64,000 nucleotides of DNA, taken from Bacteroides_E sp964583185 (GTDB taxonomy: Bacteria; Bacteroidota; Bacteroidia; Bacteroidales; Bacteroidaceae). A program made the position numbers and the translations under genes. The stretch is taken from positions 1 through 64,000 of the forward strand of contig CAZOVL010000002.1 in the NCBI GenBank assembly GCA_964583185.1, in the 5' to 3' direction. The notes under the pieces were generated by a model, which ran no database searches, was not told where the DNA came from, and saw nothing but the letters and a program-made list of their open reading frames with translations. Shown piece by piece: positions 35,466 through 43,686 of this stretch. The first letter of the stretch is position 1; every line of letters starts with the position of its first letter.

Positions 35466-37676
35466 ATGAAAAGGTTCAGTCTATTATTCGTTAGCTTACT
35501 CTCATCAATCCTATTAATGGCACAAGGAGGAGTAAAAGAGCTACAGCTCAATGAAATCACATCAGGATATTTTAGACCTGAAACGTTACAAGGAGTTATT
35601 CCTGTTCCTAACGAAGATTTTTATTCTCAGATGAATGATGAAGGAACACAAATTATTAAATACTCTTTTGTAACGGGGGAATTGGTTGAAGTGCTTTTTG
35701 ATGTCAATACAGCAAGAGATTGTCCCTTTAAAAACTTTGATAGTTATTCTTTCTCTCCTGATGGAACTAAACTATTAATTGCAACTGAAACACAGTCGAT
35801 ATACAGAAGGTCATATAAGGCTGTTCATTATATTTACACTTTAAAAAACAATACAGTAGAGCCTCTATCCGATGGAGGTCCTCAACAGGCTCCGCTATTT
35901 TCTCCTGATAGTTATCAAATAGCCTTTGTTAGAGACAATAATATTTTTCTGGTGAAGTTATTATATAATAATAGCGAATCACAGGTAACACAAGATGGAG
36001 AATACAATAAAATAATCAATGGTATTCCTGATTGGGTATACGAAGAAGAATTTGCTTTTAACTCTGCACTTACATTTAGTGAGGACAGTAAACTATTGGC
36101 CTTTATTCGATTTGACGAATCGGATGTTCATTCATTTTCTTTTCCCTTATATGGCGGACAAGCTCCTTTCCTCAAGCAGTTTGAACTTTATCCCGGCTTT
36201 TATACCTATAAGTATCCCAAAGCAGGACAAGCAAATGCAAAAGTAAGTGTACACTCCTTTGATATAAAGTCAAGGGTTACTAGAAAAATTGATATTCCGG
36301 TAGCTGAAGATGGATATATTCCTAGAATTCGTTTCACAAAAAAAGAGAATCAACTGGCTGTATTTACTTTAAATCGTCATCAAAATCAATTGGATTTATA
36401 TATTGCTGATGCACGATCTACAGTGAGTAAATTGATTTTACGTGATGAAAGTCCGCAATACATAAAGCCAGAAGTACTAGACCAAGTTCATTTCTACTCT
36501 GACAACTTTAGTTTTTTAAGCGAAAAAAGTGGATATCAACACCTTTATTGGTATAACACCCAAGGCACATTGGTAAAACAAGTAACTCAAGGAGAATTTG
36601 AAGTTAAAAACTTTTTAGGATGGGATGCTAAAGAAAACTCATTCTACTATGAAAGTAATGAAGGTAACCCTTTGCAATCGGCTATTTATAAGCTGGATGC
36701 CAAAAATAAAAAGACACAGTTGACCAATCAACAAGGAACAAACCGTGCCATCTTTAGTCATTCACTTAAATACTTTCTCAACACACACTCTAGTCTTAAA
36801 CAACCAACTTCGGTTGCCTTAATAGACAATAAAGGAAAAACATTAAAGACTCTGATAGATAATAATGATTTGAAAACTAAATTAGCACATTATAATTTAC
36901 CGGAAAAAGAGCTATTTTCTTTTACTACACCTCAAGGAACTGAACTTAATGGATGGATGATAAAACCCACAAATTTCTCAGCAAACAAAAAATATCCTGT
37001 GATTCAATATCAATATAGTGGACCAGGAAGTCAAGAGGTCTTGGATAGATGGGCTGTTGGAGGTGACAGACAAGGAATAGGATGGGAATCGTATATGGCA
37101 AGCCAGGGATTCCTCATTGTGTGTGTAGATGGAAGAGGAACAGGTGGGCGTGGAGCTTCGTTTGAAAAATCCACTTATCTCAACTTAGGTGTAAAAGAGT
37201 CTGAAGACCAAGTATTTACTGCTAATTATATAAGTACTCTACCTTATGTTGATGGAAATCGCATAGGTATTTGGGGGTGGAGTTATGGAGGTTATATGAC
37301 CTTAATGAGCATGAGTATACTAAACTCACCATTCAAAGCCGGTGTTGCAGTAGCTCCTGTTACCGATTGGAAGTTTTATGACACTATTTATGGAGAGCGT
37401 TATATGCGCACACCCCAAGAAAACTTTGAAGGCTATAAATCATCATCCGCATTTACTCGTGCCAATAATTTACAAGGTGAACTTTTATTAGTTCATGGAA
37501 TGGCTGACGATAATGTACACTTTCAAAACAGTGTTGAATATAGTGAAGAGTTAATTCAGGCTAATAAATCTTTTAAGCTACAGGCTTATCCTAACAGAGA
37601 TCATGGGATTTATGGGGGAAATACTCGCCACCATTTATTCACACAATTAACAGAGTTCTTCTTAAAAAACTTATAA
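35466..37676 (+). CDS. Dipeptidyl peptidase IV-type serine peptidase (S9B)
   Basis: A 736-residue exported peptidase with a signal peptide (cleavage near LLMAQ). The N-terminal two thirds form a DPP-IV-type beta-propeller, which includes the double-glutamate segment DWVYEEEF that holds the substrate's free N-terminus. The C-terminal alpha/beta hydrolase domain has the nucleophile serine near residue 605 in WGWSYGGYMTLM, an aspartate near 680 in GMADDNVHF and a histidine near 712 in NRDHGIYGG. DPP-IV enzymes cut X-Pro or X-Ala dipeptides from peptides; this one works in the periplasm. lipA starts at the base after its stop codon. Confidence 0.95.
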   Translation: MKRFSLLFVSLLSSILLMAQGGVKELQLNEITSGYFRPETLQGVIPVPNEDFYSQMNDEGTQIIKYSFVTGELVEVLFDVNTARDCPFKNFDSYSFSPDGTKLLIATETQSIYRRSYKAVHYIYTLKNNTVEPLSDGGPQQAPLFSPDSYQIAFVRDNNIFLVKLLYNNSESQVTQDGEYNKIINGIPDWVYEEEFAFNSALTFSEDSKLLAFIRFDESDVHSFSFPLYGGQAPFLKQFELYPGFYTYKYPKAGQANAKVSVHSFDIKSRVTRKIDIPVAEDGYIPRIRFTKKENQLAVFTLNRHQNQLDLYIADARSTVSKLILRDESPQYIKPEVLDQVHFYSDNFSFLSEKSGYQHLYWYNTQGTLVKQVTQGEFEVKNFLGWDAKENSFYYESNEGNPLQSAIYKLDAKNKKTQLTNQQGTNRAIFSHSLKYFLNTHSSLKQPTSVALIDNKGKTLKTLIDNNDLKTKLAHYNLPEKELFSFTTPQGTELNGWMIKPTNFSANKKYPVIQYQYSGPGSQEVLDRWAVGGDRQGIGWESYMASQGFLIVCVDGRGTGGRGASFEKSTYLNLGVKESEDQVFTANYISTLPYVDGNRIGIWGWSYGGYMTLMSMSILNSPFKAGVAVAPVTDWKFYDTIYGERYMRTPQENFEGYKSSSAFTRANNLQGELLLVHGMADDNVHFQNSVEYSEELIQANKSFKLQAYPNRDHGIYGGNTRHHLFTQLTEFFLKNL

Positions 37677-38534
37677 ATGCAAAGAAGGGTAATAAAGCCT
37701 TCCTGGCTTAAGGTAAATATTGCCAGTAACAACAGATATAGTGAGATTAAGAAAGTGGTAGATACTCACTGTCTGCATACCATTTGCAGTAGTGGAAGAT
37801 GCCCAAACTTAGGAGAGTGCTGGGGAAAAGGAACAGCTACTTTTATGATAGGTGGAGATATCTGTACACGTAACTGCAAGTTCTGCAACACCAAAAGTGG
37901 AAAACCTCTTCCATTAAATAGTGAAGAACCCGAGAATATAGCCAAATCCATAGAATTAATGCGGATAGACTATGCTGTTATAACATCTGTAGATCGTGAT
38001 GATCTTCCTGATTACGGGGCAGAACATTGGGTTAAAACAATAGAAGCTGTCAAGAAGAAAACACCTCAAACAGCCATTGAAGTGCTTATCCCCGACTTTC
38101 AAGGAAATAAATCGCACATTGATTTAATTATACAGGCAGCCCCCCATATCATCGCTCACAATATGGAAACCGTAAAAAGAATTACTCCTTTGGTAAGAAG
38201 TGTAGCCAAATACGAGATGAGTTTGAAGGTTATTGAACAAATTGCAGCTTCTAATATTCCTGCTAAATCAGGAATTATGGTAGGATTAGGAGAAACTACC
38301 GATGAAGTAGAGGTTTTAATGGATGATTTGCTTCATGTGGGTTGTTCCATCTTAACCATTGGGCAATATTTGCAACCCTCTAGAAAACACTATCCTGTTG
38401 TTGAATACATTACCCCCGAACAATTTGATAGATATAAAGAAATTGGACTAAAAAAAGGATTTAAAAGTGTGGTAAGCGGGCCATTAGTTCGCTCTTCCTA
38501 TCACGCAGAAAAACATATCTCACTCATTCGGTAA
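37677..38534 (+). CDS. lipA: Lipoyl synthase
   Basis: LipA is a radical SAM enzyme that inserts two sulfur atoms into octanoyl groups on lipoate-dependent proteins. The 285-residue protein has both iron-sulfur motifs: C37-X4-C42-X5-C48 for the auxiliary cluster and C63-X3-C67-X2-C70 for the SAM cluster. The C-terminal RSSYHAEK serine motif is also present. The ATG is directly after the stop codon of the DPP-IV gene, so the two are likely on one transcript, although they have no evident functional link. Confidence 0.97.
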   Translation: MQRRVIKPSWLKVNIASNNRYSEIKKVVDTHCLHTICSSGRCPNLGECWGKGTATFMIGGDICTRNCKFCNTKSGKPLPLNSEEPENIAKSIELMRIDYAVITSVDRDDLPDYGAEHWVKTIEAVKKKTPQTAIEVLIPDFQGNKSHIDLIIQAAPHIIAHNMETVKRITPLVRSVAKYEMSLKVIEQIAASNIPAKSGIMVGLGETTDEVEVLMDDLLHVGCSILTIGQYLQPSRKHYPVVEYITPEQFDRYKEIGLKKGFKSVVSGPLVRSSYHAEKHISLIR

Positions 38535-38582
38535 ACTAAACTTGTTTCTTTTTGTTTTAATGATAGATTTAATCTTGTAAGT

Positions 38583-39701
38583 ATGAAGTCAAGGAAAATT
38601 CTATCATCAAAATATAATATGTCGTTGGGGTTATTGCCTGCAATAGCAACAATGATTTTATGTGAATTTATCTGTCAGGAGAGAGCAATTTACATAGGGA
38701 CAACTTTGGCTGTCATCCAACTCTATATATATTATGGCAGACGAGCTAAAAATGTTAATTTCATATTAGACATAACTACTTTAGTTCTGTTTGCACTAAC
38801 TATTTCCACCTTTTTTTATAAAAATTATTGTCCCATAGGATTGGCATCCATCACAATAGAAGCGAGTATAATCATACCCCTATTCATTATCTATTTACAT
38901 AAAAAAAGATTTATCTCTTTTTTAATTCGTAAAAAGAAAGAAAAAGACAGACAACAGTTTGCTCAAGGAGCAGAAGCATCTATTGTTTCCACTCGTGTTT
39001 TATTCATACTAGGAGCAATACATTTCATTGTTTTAACTATTTTCTTCTTGACCGGGAAGGGCATTGAACCTCACACTCATTGGATTATGTTTCGCTTATT
39101 TCCTATTTTAGTTTTTAGTTTGAGTATTTTATTTAATCAAGTAGCTATAAACTATTTCAACAAAATTATAGCACATACGGAATACTATCCCATAGTTAAT
39201 AAATATGGAGACGTAATTGGAAAATCAACGAAAGAAGAAATTGTAAATAATAAGAAACAGAACATTTATCCTTTAATTCGAATAGCTATAATAGCAGATA
39301 ATGAATTATTGCTTTGTAAAAGGCCTCAAAAAGTTTTAATAGAAAAAGAAAAAATAGATGTACCCATAGAAGGTTTCCTTCGGTACAATGAAACAATATC
39401 ACAGGGAATACAACGGCTTTTAGATGAAAACTTAACCAAAGTAAATACTGGAGTTCAGCCTATTTATCATTTAACCTATCATTTCAAAACACAAGAAACA
39501 AATCGGTTAATCTACTCTTTTTCAATAGAGATGGATAAAGAAGAGGTGAAAAATTGTTTCAAAAGAAGAGATGCTAAATTTTGGAATCTAAACTCCATTA
39601 AGGAGAAAATACAAACCTCTTTCTTTTCTGCTTTGTTACGAGAGGAATTTGAATATTTGAGTCAAGTTATTTATACAAGAGAAAAATACAAGGAACTTTA
39701 G
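38583..39701 (+). CDS. Membrane protein with a C-terminal Nudix-like domain
   Basis: A 372-residue protein that I do not recognise as a named family. It has about six hydrophobic segments (roughly residues 14-30, 35-52, 60-78, 84-104, 136-156 and 165-190), then a cytoplasmic-looking domain from about 205. The latter starts YPIVNKYGDVIGKSTKEE and contains a degenerate Nudix box (about 263-283): the G-X5-E half is kept, but the REUxEE half reads RLLDEN, so hydrolase activity is doubtful. The rest of the domain has Nudix-like strands. It is 48 bases after lipA and its 3' end overlaps the convergent methyltransferase gene by 35 bases. Confidence 0.65.
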   Translation: MKSRKILSSKYNMSLGLLPAIATMILCEFICQERAIYIGTTLAVIQLYIYYGRRAKNVNFILDITTLVLFALTISTFFYKNYCPIGLASITIEASIIIPLFIIYLHKKRFISFLIRKKKEKDRQQFAQGAEASIVSTRVLFILGAIHFIVLTIFFLTGKGIEPHTHWIMFRLFPILVFSLSILFNQVAINYFNKIIAHTEYYPIVNKYGDVIGKSTKEEIVNNKKQNIYPLIRIAIIADNELLLCKRPQKVLIEKEKIDVPIEGFLRYNETISQGIQRLLDENLTKVNTGVQPIYHLTYHFKTQETNRLIYSFSIEMDKEEVKNCFKRRDAKFWNLNSIKEKIQTSFFSALLREEFEYLSQVIYTREKYKEL

Positions 39702-40374
39702 CTATCTCTGGCATATCTCGCTTCCACTCTTGAATGGTCTTGGTCTGAATAAACTCATCGGGGCAAGTGATATTCGCAGCAATACATAACTTGGTTTGTG
39801 CCTTACAGTTTTTCAAAATATCATCAACCATTTGTTTATTTCTGTAGGGTGTTTCAATGAATAGCTGAGTTTCATCATCGCCATAAATTCTACGCTCTAA
39901 CTCTTTTATTTTTTGAACTCTTCGATCACCTTGTATTGGCAGGTACCCATGAAAGGTAAAACTTTGTCCGTTAAACCCTGAAGCCATCAAAGAAAGAAGA
40001 ATAGATGAAGGCCCAACCAAAGGAATCACTTTTATATTTTTTTTATGAGCCAAAGCAACTAAATCCGATCCCGGGTCAGCAACAGCAGGACAACCTGCTT
40101 CGGACATTAAACCAACAGGTTCTCCCTTTAAAAGAGGAGCCATATATTCCTGTAATTTACCTTTAGGTGTTCGTTTATTTAATTCATAAAAAGTTAAATC
40201 ATCAATTACTATTGAAGTATCTACTTTTTTCAAGAAACGACGTGCGGTTCTCAAGTCTTCAACAACAAAATGTTTAATCTGTAAAATAACTGATTTATTG
40301 TAATCAGGAAGAACATTAGAAATCGATGTATCTCCTAATGTTACAGGAATTAAATACAATCCGTTAGAAAGCAT
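39667..40374 (-). CDS. RsmI-like tetrapyrrole-methylase-fold SAM methyltransferase
   Basis: A 235-residue methyltransferase of the tetrapyrrole methylase fold. It has the fold's start (LYLIPVTLGD) and the glycine/proline-rich SEAGCPAVADPGSDLVALAH, similar to RsmI, which methylates C1402 of 16S rRNA. Differences from canonical RsmI (SEAGCPAVADPG instead of SDAGTPLISDPG) mean the target is uncertain. It is the last gene of the fabI-GldB-like operon; eight bases separate it from the GldB-like gene. Its 3' end runs 35 bases into the convergent membrane-Nudix gene. Confidence 0.88.
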   Translation of the reverse strand: MLSNGLYLIPVTLGDTSISNVLPDYNKSVILQIKHFVVEDLRTARRFLKKVDTSIVIDDLTFYELNKRTPKGKLQEYMAPLLKGEPVGLMSEAGCPAVADPGSDLVALAHKKNIKVIPLVGPSSILLSLMASGFNGQSFTFHGYLPIQGDRRVQKIKELERRIYGDDETQLFIETPYRNKQMVDDILKNCKAQTKLCIAANITCPDEFIQTKTIQEWKRDMPEIAKVPCIFLLYK

Positions 40375-40382
40375 AAAATAGT

Positions 40383-41399
40383 CTATTCAGGATTAAATTT
40401 TGATTCTTCTAAAAAATATACACTGTTATTATTGTTTAGAAGTTCCAGCCAAGAAGTTTTTTTATATTGTTCCATATAGCCTTCAACAATTTGATAACCA
40501 AGCCAAATTCCTAATAACAAAGGACTTTCCTCACGATAAAAACCCGTAGGGATAGGACGTATATATTCTCTTATTAACATTGGGTCTGTAGACTGTAACA
40601 ATCGGTTACGTAACATAAATCCCCATAATGCAGATTTGTTCTCTTTACACCACTTTTTCTCTTCTTGATTATAACCTAAAACAGTTTCTATTCCTTTATT
40701 ACCAAGTAATTCATCCACAATATAATAGATCTTACCATAATAAATCATAACATCCAGTAAAGTGATGCCATAAAGAGTAAGTGGATATTCGCTAATTAAA
40801 TAATAAACAAAACTATCATACAAAATTTGTTCAGGTTTCATTAAGCGAGTTTGATAATCATAATAATAGTTTTGATATAGGGGATAATCTTGCCCCATAT
40901 ATTTATCTAAACTAATACCCAATAGACTATCGGTTACAATGATAGACTCATTAAGAGCAGACACTTGAGTATAAATTTCAGGAATTTTTATTCCATCAAG
41001 ATTTTTCTCCAACTCTTTAAATCCTTTAGATAATTCCTTTTCATAAGAAGATAAGTCTGAAAACTTTTCAGATACATCATTCATTAATTGCATAAGAATA
41101 GGGTCAGAGTAGAAAGCTTTCAATTTATAGGCCAAACTATCATCGGTGAATATACCCAAAGTTAATACCTCCTCAAAAAGAACTTGAGTAATAGGTAGAT
41201 AGGTAGTATTCATTTTTTGTAAAGCAGATAGACTGTTAGAATCAATATAGTCTTTTAACAGTCTATCATATCTAATGATCATAAAATTTTCTTTCGTATG
41301 ATTCGGCACATTATTAGTAGTTCTTGTTGAAAAATCACAAGAAGAAACAATGAGTAGAATTAATGATAAGAATAAATATTTTATGATACGGTGTTTCAT
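40383..41399 (-). CDS. GldB-like lipoprotein
   Basis: A 338-residue lipoprotein (lipobox LIVSSC near residue 21). It resembles the gliding-motility protein GldB family, which also occurs in non-gliding Bacteroidales, where its role is unknown. Family-typical features are the helical body with IIRYDRLLKDY near the start and the aromatic segment MGQDYPLYQNYYYDYQTRLM. It starts directly after the fabI stop codon and is followed by the RsmI-like gene. No other gld genes are in the window, so a role in gliding should not be assumed. Confidence 0.82.
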   Translation of the reverse strand: MKHRIIKYLFLSLILLIVSSCDFSTRTTNNVPNHTKENFMIIRYDRLLKDYIDSNSLSALQKMNTTYLPITQVLFEEVLTLGIFTDDSLAYKLKAFYSDPILMQLMNDVSEKFSDLSSYEKELSKGFKELEKNLDGIKIPEIYTQVSALNESIIVTDSLLGISLDKYMGQDYPLYQNYYYDYQTRLMKPEQILYDSFVYYLISEYPLTLYGITLLDVMIYYGKIYYIVDELLGNKGIETVLGYNQEEKKWCKENKSALWGFMLRNRLLQSTDPMLIREYIRPIPTGFYREESPLLLGIWLGYQIVEGYMEQYKKTSWLELLNNNNSVYFLEESKFNPE

Positions 41400-42257
41400 T
41401 TATCCATAAATTATTTTTCCATCAGCATCTTTATAGTCGTCCAGCCCTTTTTCATAGGTGGCCATAGCACGTAAACTCATACCTATACTAGAGAATCCTC
41501 CATCGTGGAATAAGTTCTGCATAGTTACTTTACGTGTTAAGTCAGAAAACATAACTACACAATAATCTGCACACTCTTCGGCTGAAGCATTACCTAAAGG
41601 AGACATACGATTGGCAAAATCATACAGTTTATCCATTCCTTTAACCCCGGAACCTGCAGTAGTCATAGTAGGTGATTGAGAAATGGTATTGATACGTACA
41701 TTGCATTCTCTACCATAAATATAACCAAAACTTCTGGCTATAGACTCTAATAATGCTTTTGCATCTGCCATATCATTGTAACCAAAGAAGGTTCGCTGTG
41801 CTGCTGCATAACTTAAAGCAATAACTGATCCACCATCAGCAATGGCATTTAGCTTTTTAGCCGATTGAAGCATTTTATGGAATGAAACAGCCGAAATATC
41901 TAAAGTTTGTTCCAAAGAAGAGTAATTCAAATCATCATACGTTCTTTTTTTACGAACATTTGGAGACATCCCAATGGAATGAAGAACAAAATCAATCTTT
42001 CCACCTAAAATCTCTACCGATTCTTTAAAAACCCTCTCCAGATCTTCTACACTTGTAGCATCTGCTGGTATAATTTCACTATTTAGTTTCTCTGCTAACT
42101 CGTTTAGTTCTCCCATACGTAAAGCAATAGGAGTGTTTGATAATGTAATTTTAGCACCTTCTTCAACAGCTCTCTCAGCTGTTTTCCATGCAATTGATTG
42201 CTCATTTAAGGCACCAAAAATAATACCTCGTTTACCTTTCAATAAATTGTAACTCAT
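41400..42257 (-). CDS. fabI: Enoyl-[acyl-carrier-protein] reductase
   Basis: FabI carries out the last reduction in each round of fatty-acid elongation. The 285-residue protein has the NADH-binding segment GIIFGALNEQSIAWKTAERA at the start and the catalytic pair Y159 and K166 (Y-X6-K) in GYNDMADAK. The substrate-binding ISQSPTMTTAGSGVKGMDK segment is typical. It is the first gene of the fabI-GldB-like-RsmI-like operon and has a promoter box at 42284-42291. Confidence 0.97.
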   Translation of the reverse strand: MSYNLLKGKRGIIFGALNEQSIAWKTAERAVEEGAKITLSNTPIALRMGELNELAEKLNSEIIPADATSVEDLERVFKESVEILGGKIDFVLHSIGMSPNVRKKRTYDDLNYSSLEQTLDISAVSFHKMLQSAKKLNAIADGGSVIALSYAAAQRTFFGYNDMADAKALLESIARSFGYIYGRECNVRINTISQSPTMTTAGSGVKGMDKLYDFANRMSPLGNASAEECADYCVVMFSDLTRKVTMQNLFHDGGFSSIGMSLRAMATYEKGLDDYKDADGKIIYG

Positions 42258-42283
42258 ATTTTGTTAAAAGTTAAATTAGATTG

Positions 42284-42291
42284 CAAAGATA
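42284..42291 (-). promoter_or_regulatory. Promoter -7 box for the fabI operon
   Basis: TATCTTTG on the minus strand, an exact -7 consensus match, 27 bases upstream of the fabI start. Confidence 0.65.
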
Positions 42292-42320
42292 AAGGATTTA
42301 GATTGGATATAGTTAGTAAA

Positions 42321-42369
42321 GTCGCATTTTATATCAAAATTGTCAAAAAAGACACACTTTAGATCAAAA
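42321..42369 (+). promoter_or_regulatory. Tandem direct repeat, candidate activator site for the DUF4861-GH43 genes
   Basis: Two 19-bp boxes (42321-42339 and 42351-42369) agree at 15 of 19 positions, both ending in ATCAAAA, and start exactly 30 bases apart, about three helical turns. They lie 30 bases upstream of the -7 box at 42399, where an activator would bind. The regulator is unknown and not encoded nearby. Confidence 0.45.
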
Positions 42370-42398
42370 AATACACATACAAAATGTTAAAGAACGAG

Positions 42399-42406
42399 TA
42401 TTTTTG
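42399..42406 (+). promoter_or_regulatory. Promoter -7 box for the DUF4861-GH43 operon
   Basis: TATTTTTG, a -7 consensus match, 58 bases upstream of the DUF4861 start. No good -33 box is visible, as is common in activator-dependent promoters. Confidence 0.5.
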
Positions 42407-42463
42407 AGATTAGTCAAATACATAAATTAATAACATTATAATAACTATAAACAGCTGAACAAA

Positions 42464-43678
42464 ATGAAAAAAAACACATTATTTTTCGTTTTTTTATTTA
42501 CAACCCTAAGTTTCAGTTTGGCTCAACAAACTAAGAGAATAACCATTAAGGTATCCAATCAATGGAACCAAATTAAACAAGATGAGCCTATCGTTATCAA
42601 GTTAGAAGACTTAAACTTGGATTTTGAGGTAAATGGGGCCATTGTTAAAGAAGGAAACAGAGAAATTCCTTCTCAGCTGGATGACTTAAACGACGATGGA
42701 ATCAATGAGGAACTAGCTTTTCTTATTGATATTAATGAATCCAGTTCTAAAAACTATATCATTGACTTATATAATATAAAACAAGATAGAAGTTATACAC
42801 CACGAGTACATGCTCAAATGCTGGTTAGTGATAAAAAGGGGAAACATGTTCCGGTTACTGCAGTAAGCATTCCTGGCACGAGTAACATTTATAACCAAAT
42901 GCATCATCACGGTCCGGCAATAGAATCGGAGTTAACAGCCTACCGCCTTTACTTTGACGAGAAACAAACGGTAGACATTTATGGAAAATTCAAGAAAGGT
43001 TTTGAAGTAGAAGCTTCCGGATGGTATCCTAACGACGAGCAATTAGCTGAAGGTTTTGGTGATGATGTGCTTAGAGTAGGTAGCAGTTGTGGACAGGGAG
43101 CACTTAAAGGATGGAATGGAAATGAGGCTACTCACATCTCACCTGTTAAAACTAGAACTGCCAGAGTTTTAGCCTATGGTCCAGTACGAGCCATCATTGA
43201 AATGGAAGTAAAAGGTTGGGAATATCAGGGTGGCTCAATATGTATGATTAATAGATATACAATCTATGGAGGTCATCGAGACGCTGAAGTGGAATTATTT
43301 TTCGGCGAACCATTAAATAAACAAACTTTTGCTACAGGAGTTCAAAAAATAAAAGATTCTGACTATTTTTCAGATGGAAAAGGACTAGTGGCCTGTTGGG
43401 GTACTGACTGGCCGGTTAATGACACGATTAAGTATGCCAAAGAAACGGTTGGACTGGGCACATACATTCCACACAAATACATTGTAAAAGAAGCTCAAGA
43501 TAAACGCAACTATCTATATATAATATCTTTACCTAATCAAAATTACTTAAAATATTACATAAACTTTACTTCAAGAAAGGAAACCTTTGGTTATAAAACC
43601 AAAGAAGAATGGTTCAAGTACCTAACCAGTTGGAAAAACAGTATTGAACAACCTGTTTCCATAACCATCGGTAAATAA
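42464..43678 (+). CDS. DUF4861-family secreted protein
   Basis: A 404-residue protein with a signal peptide (cleavage near LSLAQQ), which fits the DUF4861 family found in polysaccharide-utilization gene clusters of Bacteroidetes. It is beta-rich with many conserved aromatic and charged residues (LDDLNDDGINEELAFL, YHHHGPAIESELTAY-like segment around residues 145-165). The function of the family is not known to me; a role in pectin or other plant-glycan breakdown is suggested by the setting. A GH43 gene follows eight bases later, so they form an operon. Confidence 0.8.
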   Translation: MKKNTLFFVFLFTTLSFSLAQQTKRITIKVSNQWNQIKQDEPIVIKLEDLNLDFEVNGAIVKEGNREIPSQLDDLNDDGINEELAFLIDINESSSKNYIIDLYNIKQDRSYTPRVHAQMLVSDKKGKHVPVTAVSIPGTSNIYNQMHHHGPAIESELTAYRLYFDEKQTVDIYGKFKKGFEVEASGWYPNDEQLAEGFGDDVLRVGSSCGQGALKGWNGNEATHISPVKTRTARVLAYGPVRAIIEMEVKGWEYQGGSICMINRYTIYGGHRDAEVELFFGEPLNKQTFATGVQKIKDSDYFSDGKGLVACWGTDWPVNDTIKYAKETVGLGTYIPHKYIVKEAQDKRNYLYIISLPNQNYLKYYINFTSRKETFGYKTKEEWFKYLTSWKNSIEQPVSITIGK

Positions 43679-43686
43679 AACAGATT

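Noticed and set aside
40383..41399. Evidence for gliding motility
   Set aside because: GldB-like proteins also occur in non-gliding Bacteroidales, and no other gld or spr gene is in the window.
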